NCBI GenBank assembly: GCA_000702845.1
Contig: JNKK01000028.1
Coordinates: 1 to 33,694, forward strand
Direction of reading: 5' to 3'
Source of the DNA: Lachnospiraceae bacterium FE2018
Lineage (GTDB): Bacteria; Bacillota; Clostridia; Lachnospirales; Lachnospiraceae
Length of the DNA stretch: 33,694 bases
Shown here: positions 15,556 through 22,951 of the stretch, piece after piece
Layout: every line of letters begins with the position of its first letter
Position numbering within the stretch: the first letter of the stretch is position 1
Made by a program: the position numbers and the translations under genes
Notes under the pieces: generated by a model
Told to the model about the DNA's origin: nothing
Database searches by the model: none
The model's input: the letters and a program-made list of their open reading frames with translations, nothing else

Positions 15556-16416
15556 TTATGAGAAGTTCTGTAACTGCAAAAGCTTTTCAGCATTGTCTCC
15601 AAGGATCTTGCGAACTGCGTCATCAGCAAGCGGCAATGCCCGTATCCAGTCCATCTCTGCTTTTGCGTCCCGCCACGGACTGTCTGTTCCGAAGAGAATA
15701 TGATCAGCGCCAAAGGCATTTACCATCTCACAGAACACCTCCGGCGGAAGCAGCGGAAGATCTTCTTTTTTGTGATAGCCGTCATCGAGCGGTGTGATTT
15801 CCCGGATCGAGAAGGATGTATCCAGATAGGCGCCGCTGCCTGGCAGCAGCTTTAGAACACGGTCCCATTCCTTCCAGCCGCCCATGTGCGCAAGGACAAG
15901 CCTGACCTCAGGAACAGCATCCAGCGCATTTGCAGCCATCTCCGGTGTACAATGCACGACGTCCGGATATCCGATGTCCAGACCGGTGTGTGTGACGACA
16001 ACAAGTCCATGCCGTGCGGCACAGCGCATAATTGCGAGATACCGGGGATCATCCAGATCGGCACCCTGATACACAGGGTGTATTTTAATGCCCTTAAAAC
16101 CGTTTGCCGCAATCCACTCCATCTGTGATTCATAATCCTCACAGTCCGGGTGCATGGCGGCCAGAGAGAGCAGACCTTTCTTAAGATTTTCATTTCTCAA
16201 AGCAAGCGCCGCCTGATTAATCTTCAGGACCTGCTTTGCACTCGTTGCGACCGGCAGAATAATCGAGAGATCAACACCGGCCTCACTTGCATGCCTGGCG
16301 AGTCCGTCGGCTGTACCGTCCGAGAACGGCGGCGTGTGCGACTTTCCGCTCAGCAGTTTAATTGTAGATTTCGCAATTTTATCAGGAAATATGTGAGTGT
16401 GTATGTCGATAATCAT
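15556..16416 (-). CDS. Amidohydrolase family 2 (TIM-barrel metal-dependent hydrolase)
   Basis: A 286-residue predicted metal-dependent hydrolase or decarboxylase-like enzyme. The N-terminal metal motif is IDIHTHIFP, further candidate metal ligands are in IKIHPVYQ and VVVTHTGLDIGYP, and the C-terminal motif is ILFGTDSPW (catalytic Asp). This layout fits Amidohydro_2 proteins; the substrate is unknown. ATG 16416 is chosen because it begins MIIDIHTH, as family members do, and has AAGGA about 10 bases upstream. The frame stays open for 61 more codons to 16599, but that extension is only translated repeat DNA. Its upstream neighbour on the same strand is a sodium:solute symporter, which may import the substrate, though a long repeat block separates them. 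Confidence 0.88.
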   Translation of the reverse strand: MIIDIHTHIFPDKIAKSTIKLLSGKSHTPPFSDGTADGLARHASEAGVDLSIILPVATSAKQVLKINQAALALRNENLKKGLLSLAAMHPDCEDYESQMEWIAANGFKGIKIHPVYQGADLDDPRYLAIMRCAARHGLVVVTHTGLDIGYPDVVHCTPEMAANALDAVPEVRLVLAHMGGWKEWDRVLKLLPGSGAYLDTSFSIREITPLDDGYHKKEDLPLLPPEVFCEMVNAFGADHILFGTDSPWRDAKAEMDWIRALPLADDAVRKILGDNAEKLLQLQNFS

Positions 16417-16440
16417 GTGAGGATTTCCTTGCATTATGTT

Positions 16441-16530
16441 TGGTTTACTTGACTGAGTCTCTTCCGAGTTTGGTTTATTTGAATGAAACCCTTCTGTGAC
16501 TGGTTTACTAGACTGAAACCCTCGGAGAAG
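16441..16530. repeat. Three-copy 30-bp tandem repeat just upstream of the amidohydrolase start
   Basis: Units at 16441-16470, 16471-16500 and 16501-16530 share TGGTTTA-T/C-T/A-x-GA-x-TGA at an exact 30-base period. Each of the last two contains GGTTT and AAACC as short inverted arms. Because 30 is a multiple of three the frame upstream of the amidohydrolase stays open, giving an apparent decapeptide repeat (GFQSSKPVTE-like). Confidence 0.85.
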
Positions 16531-16549
16531 GGTAGAATACAAGTTTTGC

Positions 16550-16850
16550 GCATCCGCATTCCACCAGTCAATACAATTGCGGATGCACTTTTCTTGCATT
16601 GGTTCCTTCGGCTGAAGCTGGTTTCTGGAATTTGAGCATCCGCATTCGGCAGGTCATCCACTTTGCGGATGCACATTTCAAGAGTTGTTTCCATCGACCG
16701 GAGCCTGACATTGGAATTTGAGCATCCGCATCCGGCCAGTCTGCTACTTTGCGGATGCACTTATCAAGCCTTGTTTCCTTTGGCCAGGTCAGATCTCTGA
16801 ATATTGAGCATCCGCATCTGGCCAAAGCTTCAGATGCGGATGCTCAATAT
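16550..16850. repeat. Four-copy 86-bp tandem repeat, each copy a hairpin
   Basis: Each copy holds GCATCCGCA and its exact complement TGCGGATGC. The arm pairs are 16550-16558/16578-16586, 16636-16644/16664-16672 and 16722-16730/16750-16758. In the fourth copy the stem is extended to a perfect 20-bp inverted repeat, 16801-16820 with 16831-16850, with a 10-base loop. The right arms end at 16586, 16672, 16758 and 16843, so the period is 86, 86 and 85. The linkers between hairpins are clearly related (TGGAATTTGA before and a TTGTTTCC-like core). The period is not a multiple of three, so this is not a coding repeat. Together with the 30-bp array it fills the 483-base gap 16417-16899. Confidence 0.9.
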
Positions 16851-16899
16851 AAGAAATCAACTATAAAACGGTTATTTCAATGCCCGAAGGTTAAAAAAA

Positions 16900-18450
16900 T
16901 CATACTTCTTCGCCGTCTCCGAGTGCTTCGCTCTGCGGAACCATGACCTTCTTATCATAGCAGGAGAATGCATCATCAACGAGCTGTTTGTCCGGTTTCG
17001 GTGTGAAGGCCGAAATAATCGGAACAATGATCAGGCCGAAGATCATGCAGAATGCGCCTGCATTGATCGGGGACTGGAGCATAGCCGGCATGCTGCTGCG
17101 TGCAAGCATATTGACCAGCATAAAAATTGTGGAGAACAGGAAACTGCACCAGCATGCGATCGATGAAGTTTTCTTGCTGTAAAGCCCATACAGGAACGGT
17201 GCGAGGAATGCACCTGCCATAGCGCCCCATGAAACACCCATCAGCTGTGCGATGAAAGTGACGTTGGATTTATACTGAATCAGAGCGATGACAACAGAAA
17301 TTCCGATGAATACGATAATCAGTGCGCGCATGATCAGCAGCTGTTTTTTCTCATCCATTTTCTTGATAATGTGTCCCTTGAGCAGGTCCAGTGTCAGGGT
17401 GGAGCTGGAGGCAAGCACGAGGGAGGAAAGTGTCGACATAGATGCAGAAAGCACCAGAATGACGACGACTGCGATCAGGATGTCCGGAAGGCCGGAAAGC
17501 ATGGTCGGTACAATCGAGTCAAATCCGTTTGCTGCGATGTCGATTTTGTCTGAGAAGAGACGTCCGAAACCGCCAAGGAAATAGCAGCCGCCTGCGACGA
17601 TGAACGCGAATACGGTAGAAATAACCGTTCCGGTACCAATGTTCTTCTCACTTTTGATTGCGTAGAATTTCTGGACCATCTGCGGAAGCCCCCAGGTTCC
17701 GAGAGATGTCAGGATTACAACGCCAAGAAGATTGACGGGATCCGGTCCGAAGAACGAGTTAAATGCACCCGGCACCGCGGATACTTCCGGATCGCTGATC
17801 TGTGCAAGACCGTTCAGAGCTGCCATAAAGCCGCCCTGGCTTTTCAGAACCGCGCCGATGACGGCACAGATACCGACGATCATAATCAGTCCCTGAATAA
17901 AGTCGTTGATTGCAGTTGCCATGTAACCGCCGGCGATGACATAGACACCGGTCAGAATTGCCATGACGATAACACATACGGAATAATCAATGTTAAAGGC
18001 CATGCCGAACAGGCGGGAGAGGCCGTTGTACAGAGATGCCGTATATGGAATCATAAAAATGAAAGTAATGATGGAAGCCGCGATCTTCAGAGACGGCTTT
18101 CCGAAACGCTTGCCGAAAAACTCCGGCATGGTGGCAGTATTCAGATACTGCGTCATAATACGGGTGCGGCGGCCGAGAATTACCCACGCCAGAAGGGAAC
18201 CGATCAGTGCATTTCCGATACCGATCCAGGTGGAAGCAATTCCGTACTTCCAGCCGAACTGTCCGGCGTATCCCACAAAGATGACCGCGGAAAAATAAGA
18301 TGTGCCGTAGGCAAAAGCAGTAAGCCACGGTCCGACGCTTCGTCCGCCGAGAACGAACCCGTTGACATCTGTTGCATGTTTCCGGCAGTAGAGACCGATG
18401 CCTACCATGACGCCGAAGAATACGAGCAGCATGAGAATCTTGATAATCAT
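16900..18450 (-). CDS. Sodium:solute symporter family (SSS) permease
   Basis: A 516-residue integral membrane transporter with about 13 hydrophobic segments. Family features are GLYCRKHATDVNGFVLGGRSVGPW near the N-terminus, the ATMPEFFGKRFG loop, GVYVIAGGYMATAINDFIQG (SSS signature) and LSASMSTLSSLVLASSS, in the region that forms the sodium site in related symporters. The substrate (amino acid, vitamin or organic acid) cannot be read from sequence. ATG 18450 follows GAGAGG by 9 bases. The next gene on this strand is an amidohydrolase 483 bases away; the perfect 20-bp hairpin at 16801-16850 lies shortly after this gene and could stabilise or end its mRNA. Confidence 0.9.
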   Translation of the reverse strand: MIIKILMLLVFFGVMVGIGLYCRKHATDVNGFVLGGRSVGPWLTAFAYGTSYFSAVIFVGYAGQFGWKYGIASTWIGIGNALIGSLLAWVILGRRTRIMTQYLNTATMPEFFGKRFGKPSLKIAASIITFIFMIPYTASLYNGLSRLFGMAFNIDYSVCVIVMAILTGVYVIAGGYMATAINDFIQGLIMIVGICAVIGAVLKSQGGFMAALNGLAQISDPEVSAVPGAFNSFFGPDPVNLLGVVILTSLGTWGLPQMVQKFYAIKSEKNIGTGTVISTVFAFIVAGGCYFLGGFGRLFSDKIDIAANGFDSIVPTMLSGLPDILIAVVVILVLSASMSTLSSLVLASSSTLTLDLLKGHIIKKMDEKKQLLIMRALIIVFIGISVVIALIQYKSNVTFIAQLMGVSWGAMAGAFLAPFLYGLYSKKTSSIACWCSFLFSTIFMLVNMLARSSMPAMLQSPINAGAFCMIFGLIIVPIISAFTPKPDKQLVDDAFSCYDKKVMVPQSEALGDGEEV

Positions 18451-18500
18451 TTTGTGTTTCCTCTCAATCGTAATTTATGACAGTTCCGGCACTTAGCAGT

Positions 18501-18563
18501 TTAACGCGTTGAAGTGCTGAACACATCGCTTTAAAGCGTAACACTTAAACGTGTTAAAGTCAA
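18501..18563 (-). promoter_or_regulatory. Operator-like palindromes and weak promoter before the symporter gene
   Basis: Three palindromes lie close together: TTAACGCGTTGAA (18501-18513), CGCTTTAAAGCG (18527-18538) and ACTTAAACGTGTTAAAGT (18543-18560). The first and third have a central CG with flanking TTAA, as in LacI-family operators. On the minus strand TTGACT (18558-18563) with a 17-base spacer and TACGCT (18535-18540) forms a weak promoter that the third site would cover. The regulator is not encoded in the window. Confidence 0.5.
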
Positions 18564-18622
18564 GCGTACAGGTGCAATTTCTGATTAAATTTGCAGAATA
18601 TCAGGTCGGAGTTGCGATAATA

Positions 18623-18651
18623 TTGCATTTACAACTTTAATGTGATACTAT
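18623..18651 (+). promoter_or_regulatory. Promoter of the aminotransferase gene
   Basis: TTGCAT (18623-18628), 17 bases, TACTAT (18646-18651). The resulting leader of about 100 bases contains the 17-bp tandem duplication and the flanking inverted repeat described separately. Confidence 0.65.
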
Positions 18652-18664
18652 GATGAAGATTTTG

Positions 18665-18723
18665 ATGATCCGGAGCGTTGAAATACAAAGCAAGTTGAAA
18701 TACAAAGCAATCTGCCGGATCAT
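18665..18723. repeat. 17-bp perfect tandem duplication enclosed by a 9-bp inverted repeat
   Basis: GTTGAAATACAAAGCAA occurs twice without a gap (18677-18693 and 18694-18710). The pair is enclosed by ATGATCCGG (18665-18673) and its complement CCGGATCAT (18715-18723), so the leader of the aminotransferase mRNA could form a 9-bp stem holding the duplication in its loop. Confidence 0.8.
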
Positions 18724-18759
18724 AAATGACAAAGATTTACATACTAAGGGGAGTGAACA

Positions 18760-19977
18760 ATGCGTACTTTTAATAAATCCTCAAAACTAGACAATGTACT
18801 ATATGATGTGCGCGGACCGGTTGTCACTGAAGCGGCCAGAATGGAAGAATCCGGAAAAAAGATTCTCAAGCTGAACATAGGAAACCCCGCACCCTTTGAT
18901 TTCCATGCGCCGGATGAAGTGATTCAGGATATCATTTCCAATGTGGCTGACTGCGAAGGATATTCCGATTCCAGAGGACTGTTTTCTGCCCGCAAGGCGA
19001 TTATGCAGTACTATCAGCTGAAGAAACTTCCGAATTTAAATATTCAGCATATTTTTACAGGTAATGGTGTCAGCGAACTGATCCAGCTGGCTTTGAATGC
19101 ACTTCTGGATGACGGCGATGAGATTCTGATTCCGGCACCGGATTACCCGCTCTGGACAGCCTGCGCGACACTGGCAGGCGGCAAGCCGGTTCATTATATC
19201 TGTGACGAGCAGGCAGACTGGTATCCGGATATTGACGATATCGAGAGCAAAGTTACGTCCAAAACCAAAGCAATTGTTATCATCAATCCGAATAACCCGA
19301 CAGGCGCACTGTATCCTGACGATATTCTGGAGCAGATCGCACAGATTGCGCGGGAGAATGAGCTGATGATCTTCTCAGACGAGATCTATGACCGTCTGAT
19401 TTTCGACGACCTGAAACACACTTCGATTGCTTCACTCGCGCCGGATGTGTTCTGTGTTACCTTCTCGGGATTGTCAAAGTCCCACATGGTTGCGGGATTC
19501 CGCGTCGGCTGGATGGTTCTCTCCGGTGATAAATCCGGGGCGGAGGATTACATCGAAGGACTGAATATGCTGTCCAACATGCGTCTGTGTTCCAATGTTC
19601 CGGCACAGAGTATTGTCCAGACTGCTCTCGGCGGTTACCAGAGCGTCAATGAATATCTGCAGCCGGGCGGCAGACTGTATGAGCAGCGTGAACTGGTGTA
19701 TGATATGCTCAATGACATCCCCGGAATCACGGTAAAAAAACCGCAGGCCGCGTTTTATATTTTCCCGCGTCTGGATATCCGCAGGTTCAATATCACAGAT
19801 GATGTGAAATTCGCGTATGATTTCCTGCACGAGCAGCAGGTTCTGGTGGTTCAGGGCAGCGGCTTTAACTGGCCTGTGCCGGATCATTTCCGCATCGTTT
19901 ATCTGCCGCACAGAAGACAGATCAGGCAGGCGATCGAGAAACTCGGCAGATTTCTGGAGCACTATACACAGATCTGA
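18760..19977 (+). CDS. alaA: Pyridoxal-phosphate aminotransferase, AlaA-like (glutamate-pyruvate type)
   Basis: A 405-residue class I aminotransferase. It follows the E. coli AlaA/AlaT pattern closely: SSKLDNVLYDVRGPV, LKLNIGNPAPF, YSDSRGLFSARKAIMQYY, GNGVSELIQLA, PAPDYPLWTA, IINPNNPTGA, SDEIYDRL and the PLP lysine K240 in SGLSKSHMVAGFRVGW. The expected reaction is pyruvate plus glutamate to alanine plus 2-oxoglutarate in the cytoplasm. The length is normal. ATG 18760 follows AAGGGGAG. The gene has its own promoter and is followed by a 10-bp hairpin at 20035-20058. Confidence 0.93.
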   Translation: MRTFNKSSKLDNVLYDVRGPVVTEAARMEESGKKILKLNIGNPAPFDFHAPDEVIQDIISNVADCEGYSDSRGLFSARKAIMQYYQLKKLPNLNIQHIFTGNGVSELIQLALNALLDDGDEILIPAPDYPLWTACATLAGGKPVHYICDEQADWYPDIDDIESKVTSKTKAIVIINPNNPTGALYPDDILEQIAQIARENELMIFSDEIYDRLIFDDLKHTSIASLAPDVFCVTFSGLSKSHMVAGFRVGWMVLSGDKSGAEDYIEGLNMLSNMRLCSNVPAQSIVQTALGGYQSVNEYLQPGGRLYEQRELVYDMLNDIPGITVKKPQAAFYIFPRLDIRRFNITDDVKFAYDFLHEQQVLVVQGSGFNWPVPDHFRIVYLPHRRQIRQAIEKLGRFLEHYTQI

Positions 19978-20034
19978 ACGCGGTGGAACAGTCCATCGCC
20001 TTTACAGGCAGTGGGTCTGAAGAAAAAACAAATC

Positions 20035-20058
20035 AGGGGATTCCGGAAGGAATCCCCT
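20035..20058 (+). terminator. Hairpin after the aminotransferase gene
   Basis: A perfect 10-bp stem, AGGGGATTCC (20035-20044) with GGAATCCCCT (20049-20058), and a GGAA tetraloop. The following bases TATCCGTATTT are only moderately T-rich, so it may attenuate rather than stop transcription into the YqeG gene. Confidence 0.6.
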
Positions 20059-20144
20059 TATCCGTATTTACACGAAAAATTAAGGCCCGAAGCGCAGTGA
20101 TAAATCCGCCGCTGTGCCGAAGAACGAAAGGACAGGAGGAAACA

Positions 20145-20738
20145 ATGGCGTTGTTTGATATTTTGTATCCGGATCTATGGCGCGCATCAGCCTGTGAGAT
20201 CGATTATGAAGCATTTTATGAGAAAGGTTACCGCGCTGTATTATATGATATTGACAACACACTGGTTCCGCACGGTGCGCCGGCCGACGATGCTGCAATT
20301 GCATTGTTTGAGCGTCTGCGGGCAATCGGATTTAAAACATGTCTGGTTTCAAACAACCAGATGCCGCGGGTCCGTCCGTTTGCGGATCAGGTACAGTCCA
20401 GATGCATTGTAAACGCGCATAAACCGGCTGCGTCAGGCTATCTCGCGGCATGCAGGCTGATCGGCGTACCGCCTGCTGAGACACTGTTTGTGGGTGATCA
20501 GCTGTTTACCGACATCTGCGGCGCGAACCGGGCCGGGATTTATTCTATTCTTGTGCAGCCCATTCATCCGTGTGAAGAAATTCAGATCATTCTGAAACGG
20601 CGCCTGGAATGGCCGCTGCTTTCTGCATTCAGGAAAAAACTGCGGAAGCAGGGTGTGACGGACATCCCGGAAGGAAATTTTCAGAAGCCGGGAAGGGCGC
20701 AGCTCTATCGGAAAAAAAGCGTTGAAAAAAGCCTATGA
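20145..20738 (+). CDS. YqeG-family HAD-IIIA phosphatase
   Basis: A cytoplasmic HAD-superfamily phosphatase of 197 residues. Motif I is LYDIDNTLV (nucleophile and acid/base Asp), motif II is LVSNNQ, and the metal site is FVGDQLFTDICGANRAG. N-terminal LYPDLW and this layout are typical of YqeG/YqeG-like proteins of Firmicutes. ATG 20145 follows AGGAGG; the frame is open upstream to 19983, but that part overlaps the leader hairpin and is not family-like. The physiological substrate is unknown. It precedes EF-P by 35 bases and may be co-transcribed with it. Confidence 0.88.
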   Translation: MALFDILYPDLWRASACEIDYEAFYEKGYRAVLYDIDNTLVPHGAPADDAAIALFERLRAIGFKTCLVSNNQMPRVRPFADQVQSRCIVNAHKPAASGYLAACRLIGVPPAETLFVGDQLFTDICGANRAGIYSILVQPIHPCEEIQIILKRRLEWPLLSAFRKKLRKQGVTDIPEGNFQKPGRAQLYRKKSVEKSL

Positions 20739-20773
20739 GTATTATAGAATATTTCCATAAGGAGGAATGACAG

Positions 20774-21340
20774 ATGGCAGATCAAATTTCAGCAGGCGAT
20801 TTTAAGAACGGCATCACACTCGAGGTTGACGGCAATGTAGTTCAGATCGTCGAATTCCAGCACGTAAAACCGGGCAAAGGCGCAGCTTTCGTCAGAACGA
20901 AGATGAAAGATGTGATCAATGGCGGTGTTGTAGAGAAAAGTTTCCGTCCGACAGAGAAATTCCCGCTGGCACGTATTGAGCGCGTTGGCATGCAGTATCT
21001 GTACAATGACGGTGATCTCTATTATTTCATGAATGAAGAGACATATGACCAGATCGGTGTCAACGGCGAGACTGTCGGCGATGCATTGAAGTTCGTGAAA
21101 GAAAATGAGAAGTGCACAGTCCTTTCCTACAACGGAAGTGTATTTTCAATTGAACCGCCGCTTTTTGTAGAACTTGAGATTACAGAGACAGAACCGGGAT
21201 TTGCAGGCAACACCGCACAGGGTGCTACAAAGCCGGCAACAGTAGAGACAGGCGCACAGGTCAATGTACCGCTCTTTGTTAACCAGGGCGATAAGATCAA
21301 GATTGACACCAGAACCGGTGAATATCTCAGCCGCGTCTGA
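20774..21340 (+). CDS. efp: Translation elongation factor P
   Basis: A 188-residue EF-P of standard length. It binds the ribosome between P and E sites and relieves stalling at proline runs. The N-terminal KOW-like domain carries the tip loop [12 protein letters not shown], with K35 at the position modified in other bacteria (lysylation or 5-aminopentanol). The middle and C-terminal OB domains follow ([30 protein letters not shown]). AAGGAGG precedes ATG 20774. No EpmA/B or YmfI-like modification gene is in the window. Confidence 0.98.
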   Translation: MADQISAGDFKNGITLEVDGNVVQIVEFQHVKPGKGAAFVRTKMKDVINGGVVEKSFRPTEKFPLARIERVGMQYLYNDGDLYYFMNEETYDQIGVNGETVGDALKFVKENEKCTVLSYNGSVFSIEPPLFVELEITETEPGFAGNTAQGATKPATVETGAQVNVPLFVNQGDKIKIDTRTGEYLSRV

Positions 21341-21694
21341 TTGGAACGACGGGAGAACAAAAGCTTTCCAAACCTGTAGTTGATGTTCAAGCGGGACCGT
21401 CTTCGTGGCGGTCCCGAAAAACTATATTTCATTTATGTTTGTTTATTAAACGATTCCGCATTTTTATTTTCTATTATTATTCTTTTTTTGAAAGCCGGTA
21501 TTCCCAGACCGGTATTTCAAAGTCCTGTACACTCAGTACAGTTATTCCAAACGTCATCACAAATTAATCAGAGTATGAATTACAGCGTCGGTTCGAGGCG
21601 GTTTCTTTTGCTGTGCATGAATATATTTTTAACTGAGTGCATAGCATCGCCATCTGTATTTCTGCCCGCAGCGGCCGGCCCAAAAGGAGGTATC
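21341..21694. other. Gene-free region with three hairpins
   Basis: No family-like reading frame. Inverted repeats occur at 21392-21416 (8-bp GC-rich stem, followed by A rather than T residues), 21487-21521 (7 + 5 bp) and 21525-21541 (6 bp). None is a convincing terminator. AAAAGGAGG at 21682-21690 is the ribosome binding site of the next gene. I see no clear sigma-A promoter here. Confidence 0.5.
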
Positions 21695-22600
21695 ATGAAT
21701 TTTAAACAGTTTCAGAAAACATTGGCTGCGGCGGTCAGAGACCAGTCGGAAAACACACTTGAAATCAGACTTCAGACAGTAACAAAAAATAATGGAATAC
21801 GGCGCCGTGCGATGGAAATCAGCGGCGGACAGAAGGGGATTTATCCGTCGATTTATATGGAACCTTATTATCACCGTTATCAGAACGGCGTTCCCGTTAA
21901 CCAGCTCGCGGATCTTGTTCTGGAGCAATGCGGGCATTACGGTTCCCGCTTCACGCTCCCGGAAAATTTCTTTGCAGATTATGAGGAAGTGCGTGACAGG
22001 ATTTACTGCAAGCTGATCAATTACCGGCAGAACAAGGAGATGCTGACACGTGTGCCGCATCTGCGGTGGCTGGATCTCGCGCTGGTGTGTTATTACATTG
22101 TAAAACCGGATATTCTGCAGGATGCATCCATATTAATTAAAGAAGAGCATCTGCGCAGCTGGAAGATCAGTGAAGAGAAGCTGATTCAGAACGCCTGGGA
22201 TATTACTGTGGAAAACATGAAACCGGTATTCCGGCCGTTAAGCAGCGTTCTCAGTGAGATGAATGTCGATTTCGTTCCGGAAGAGGAAACAGACGGAGAG
22301 GGAACAGACACAGGCCTCTTTATTCTGACCAATGAGATCAAGACGTTCGGAGCTGTTCTCATTGCGGACCCCGACCGTCAGAGAGAAATTGCCAAAATCA
22401 TGAAAGGGAATTATTACATGCTTCCCAGCAGCGTTCATGAATGTCTGATACTTCCGGGTGAAGATGCGGGAGATGAGAAGATGCTGATCGCAATGATTCG
22501 TGAGATCAACCGCACACAGGTCGCGCCGCAGGAGGTTCTTTCGGACAATCTCTATTTTTACGATGCGAGGCGGGAAACGATGTGCGTCCTGGAGGGATAA
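21695..22600 (+). CDS. DUF5688 family protein
   Basis: A 301-residue soluble protein of unknown function, matching in my recollection the DUF5688 family common in Lachnospiraceae: MNFKQFQKTLAAAV, YMEPYYHRYQNGVP, IYCKLINYRQNKEML, VPHLRWLDLALVCYYIV, and the C-terminal segment YYMLPSSVHECLILP. ATG 21695 has AAAGGAGG five bases upstream; the frame extends further upstream to 21380 but without family similarity. It contains no membrane segment and no recognised catalytic motif. It stands alone between EF-P and a tRNA gene. Confidence 0.8.
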   Translation: MNFKQFQKTLAAAVRDQSENTLEIRLQTVTKNNGIRRRAMEISGGQKGIYPSIYMEPYYHRYQNGVPVNQLADLVLEQCGHYGSRFTLPENFFADYEEVRDRIYCKLINYRQNKEMLTRVPHLRWLDLALVCYYIVKPDILQDASILIKEEHLRSWKISEEKLIQNAWDITVENMKPVFRPLSSVLSEMNVDFVPEEETDGEGTDTGLFILTNEIKTFGAVLIADPDRQREIAKIMKGNYYMLPSSVHECLILPGEDAGDEKMLIAMIREINRTQVAPQEVLSDNLYFYDARRETMCVLEG

Positions 22601-22683
22601 ATACCCGGCACAGGGGAATCGCAGCCACGGATCGCACAACAGCAGCCGGCGCACTTGTGTATCTCTGCCACGTCCCTCCGCCA

Positions 22684-22723
22684 GACAGCAGCAGACAGCA
22701 GCAGACAACAGCAGACAGCAGCA
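22684..22723. repeat. Four-copy 10-bp microsatellite
   Basis: GACAGCAGCA is repeated four times (22684, 22694, 22704 with one change, 22714), about 20 bases upstream of the -35 box of the tRNA promoter. The remaining bases of 22601-22741 show no gene or clear terminator. Confidence 0.85.
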
Positions 22724-22741
22724 AATACGGAAACCTGAAAC

Positions 22742-22770
22742 TTGACACAAATCTTCACTTGTGCTAACAT
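22742..22770 (+). promoter_or_regulatory. Promoter of tRNA-Arg
   Basis: A perfect -35 TTGACA (22742-22747), 17 bases, TAACAT (22765-22770), about 40 bases upstream of the mature tRNA 5' end. Confidence 0.8.
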
Positions 22771-22809
22771 TTGCATGTTGCAGATGAGGCATCCAAGCGA
22801 TCTGCACAT

Positions 22810-22882
22810 GCGTCTGTAGCTCAGTGGATAGAGCAACGGTTTCCGGTACCGTGTGTCGGGGGTTCGATTCCCTCCAGGCGTG
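22810..22882 (+). tRNA. tRNA-Arg (anticodon CCG)
   Basis: A complete cloverleaf. The acceptor arm GCGTCTG pairs with CAGGCGT (two G-T pairs), the D stem is GCTC/GAGC, the anticodon stem ACGGT/ACCGT encloses the loop TTCCGGT (anticodon CCG, reading CGG), and the T arm is GGGGG-TTCGATT-CCCTC. The discriminator is G73, and CCA is not encoded. It has its own promoter and terminator. Confidence 0.95.
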
Positions 22883-22889
22883 TATTGGC

Positions 22890-22923
22890 GGGGCTGCTGT
22901 AGAAGCAGCCCCTTATTGTTGTT
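22890..22923 (+). terminator. Terminator of tRNA-Arg
   Basis: GGGGCTGCT (22890-22898) pairs with AGCAGCCCC (22904-22912), followed by the T-rich tail TTATTGTTGTT. Confidence 0.75.
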
Positions 22924-22951
22924 AATTGTTGTTATCCCGGAGTAAATTCCT

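Noticed and set aside
16417-16599. Longer N-terminus of the amidohydrolase starting at 16599
   Set aside because: The extra codons are entirely within the repeat arrays, have no family similarity, and the typical MIIDIHTH start with a ribosome binding site lies at 16416.
16441-16850. CRISPR array
   Set aside because: The conserved parts are palindromic arms within an 86-base unit and a separate 30-base unit repeated back to back without spacers. Linkers are related to each other rather than unique, and no cas gene is in the window.
20035-20144. Start of the YqeG gene at 19983
   Set aside because: The upstream extension would translate a perfect hairpin, and AGGAGG directs initiation at 20145, where the family N-terminus begins.
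21392-21416. Terminator of efp
   Set aside because: The 8-bp stem is followed by A residues, not T, on the plus strand, so it does not fit an intrinsic terminator; it is listed only as a hairpin.
21380-21694. Extended start of the DUF5688 gene at 21380
   Set aside because: ATG 21695 has an excellent AAAGGAGG at proper distance; the upstream part covers hairpin DNA and has no conserved protein character.
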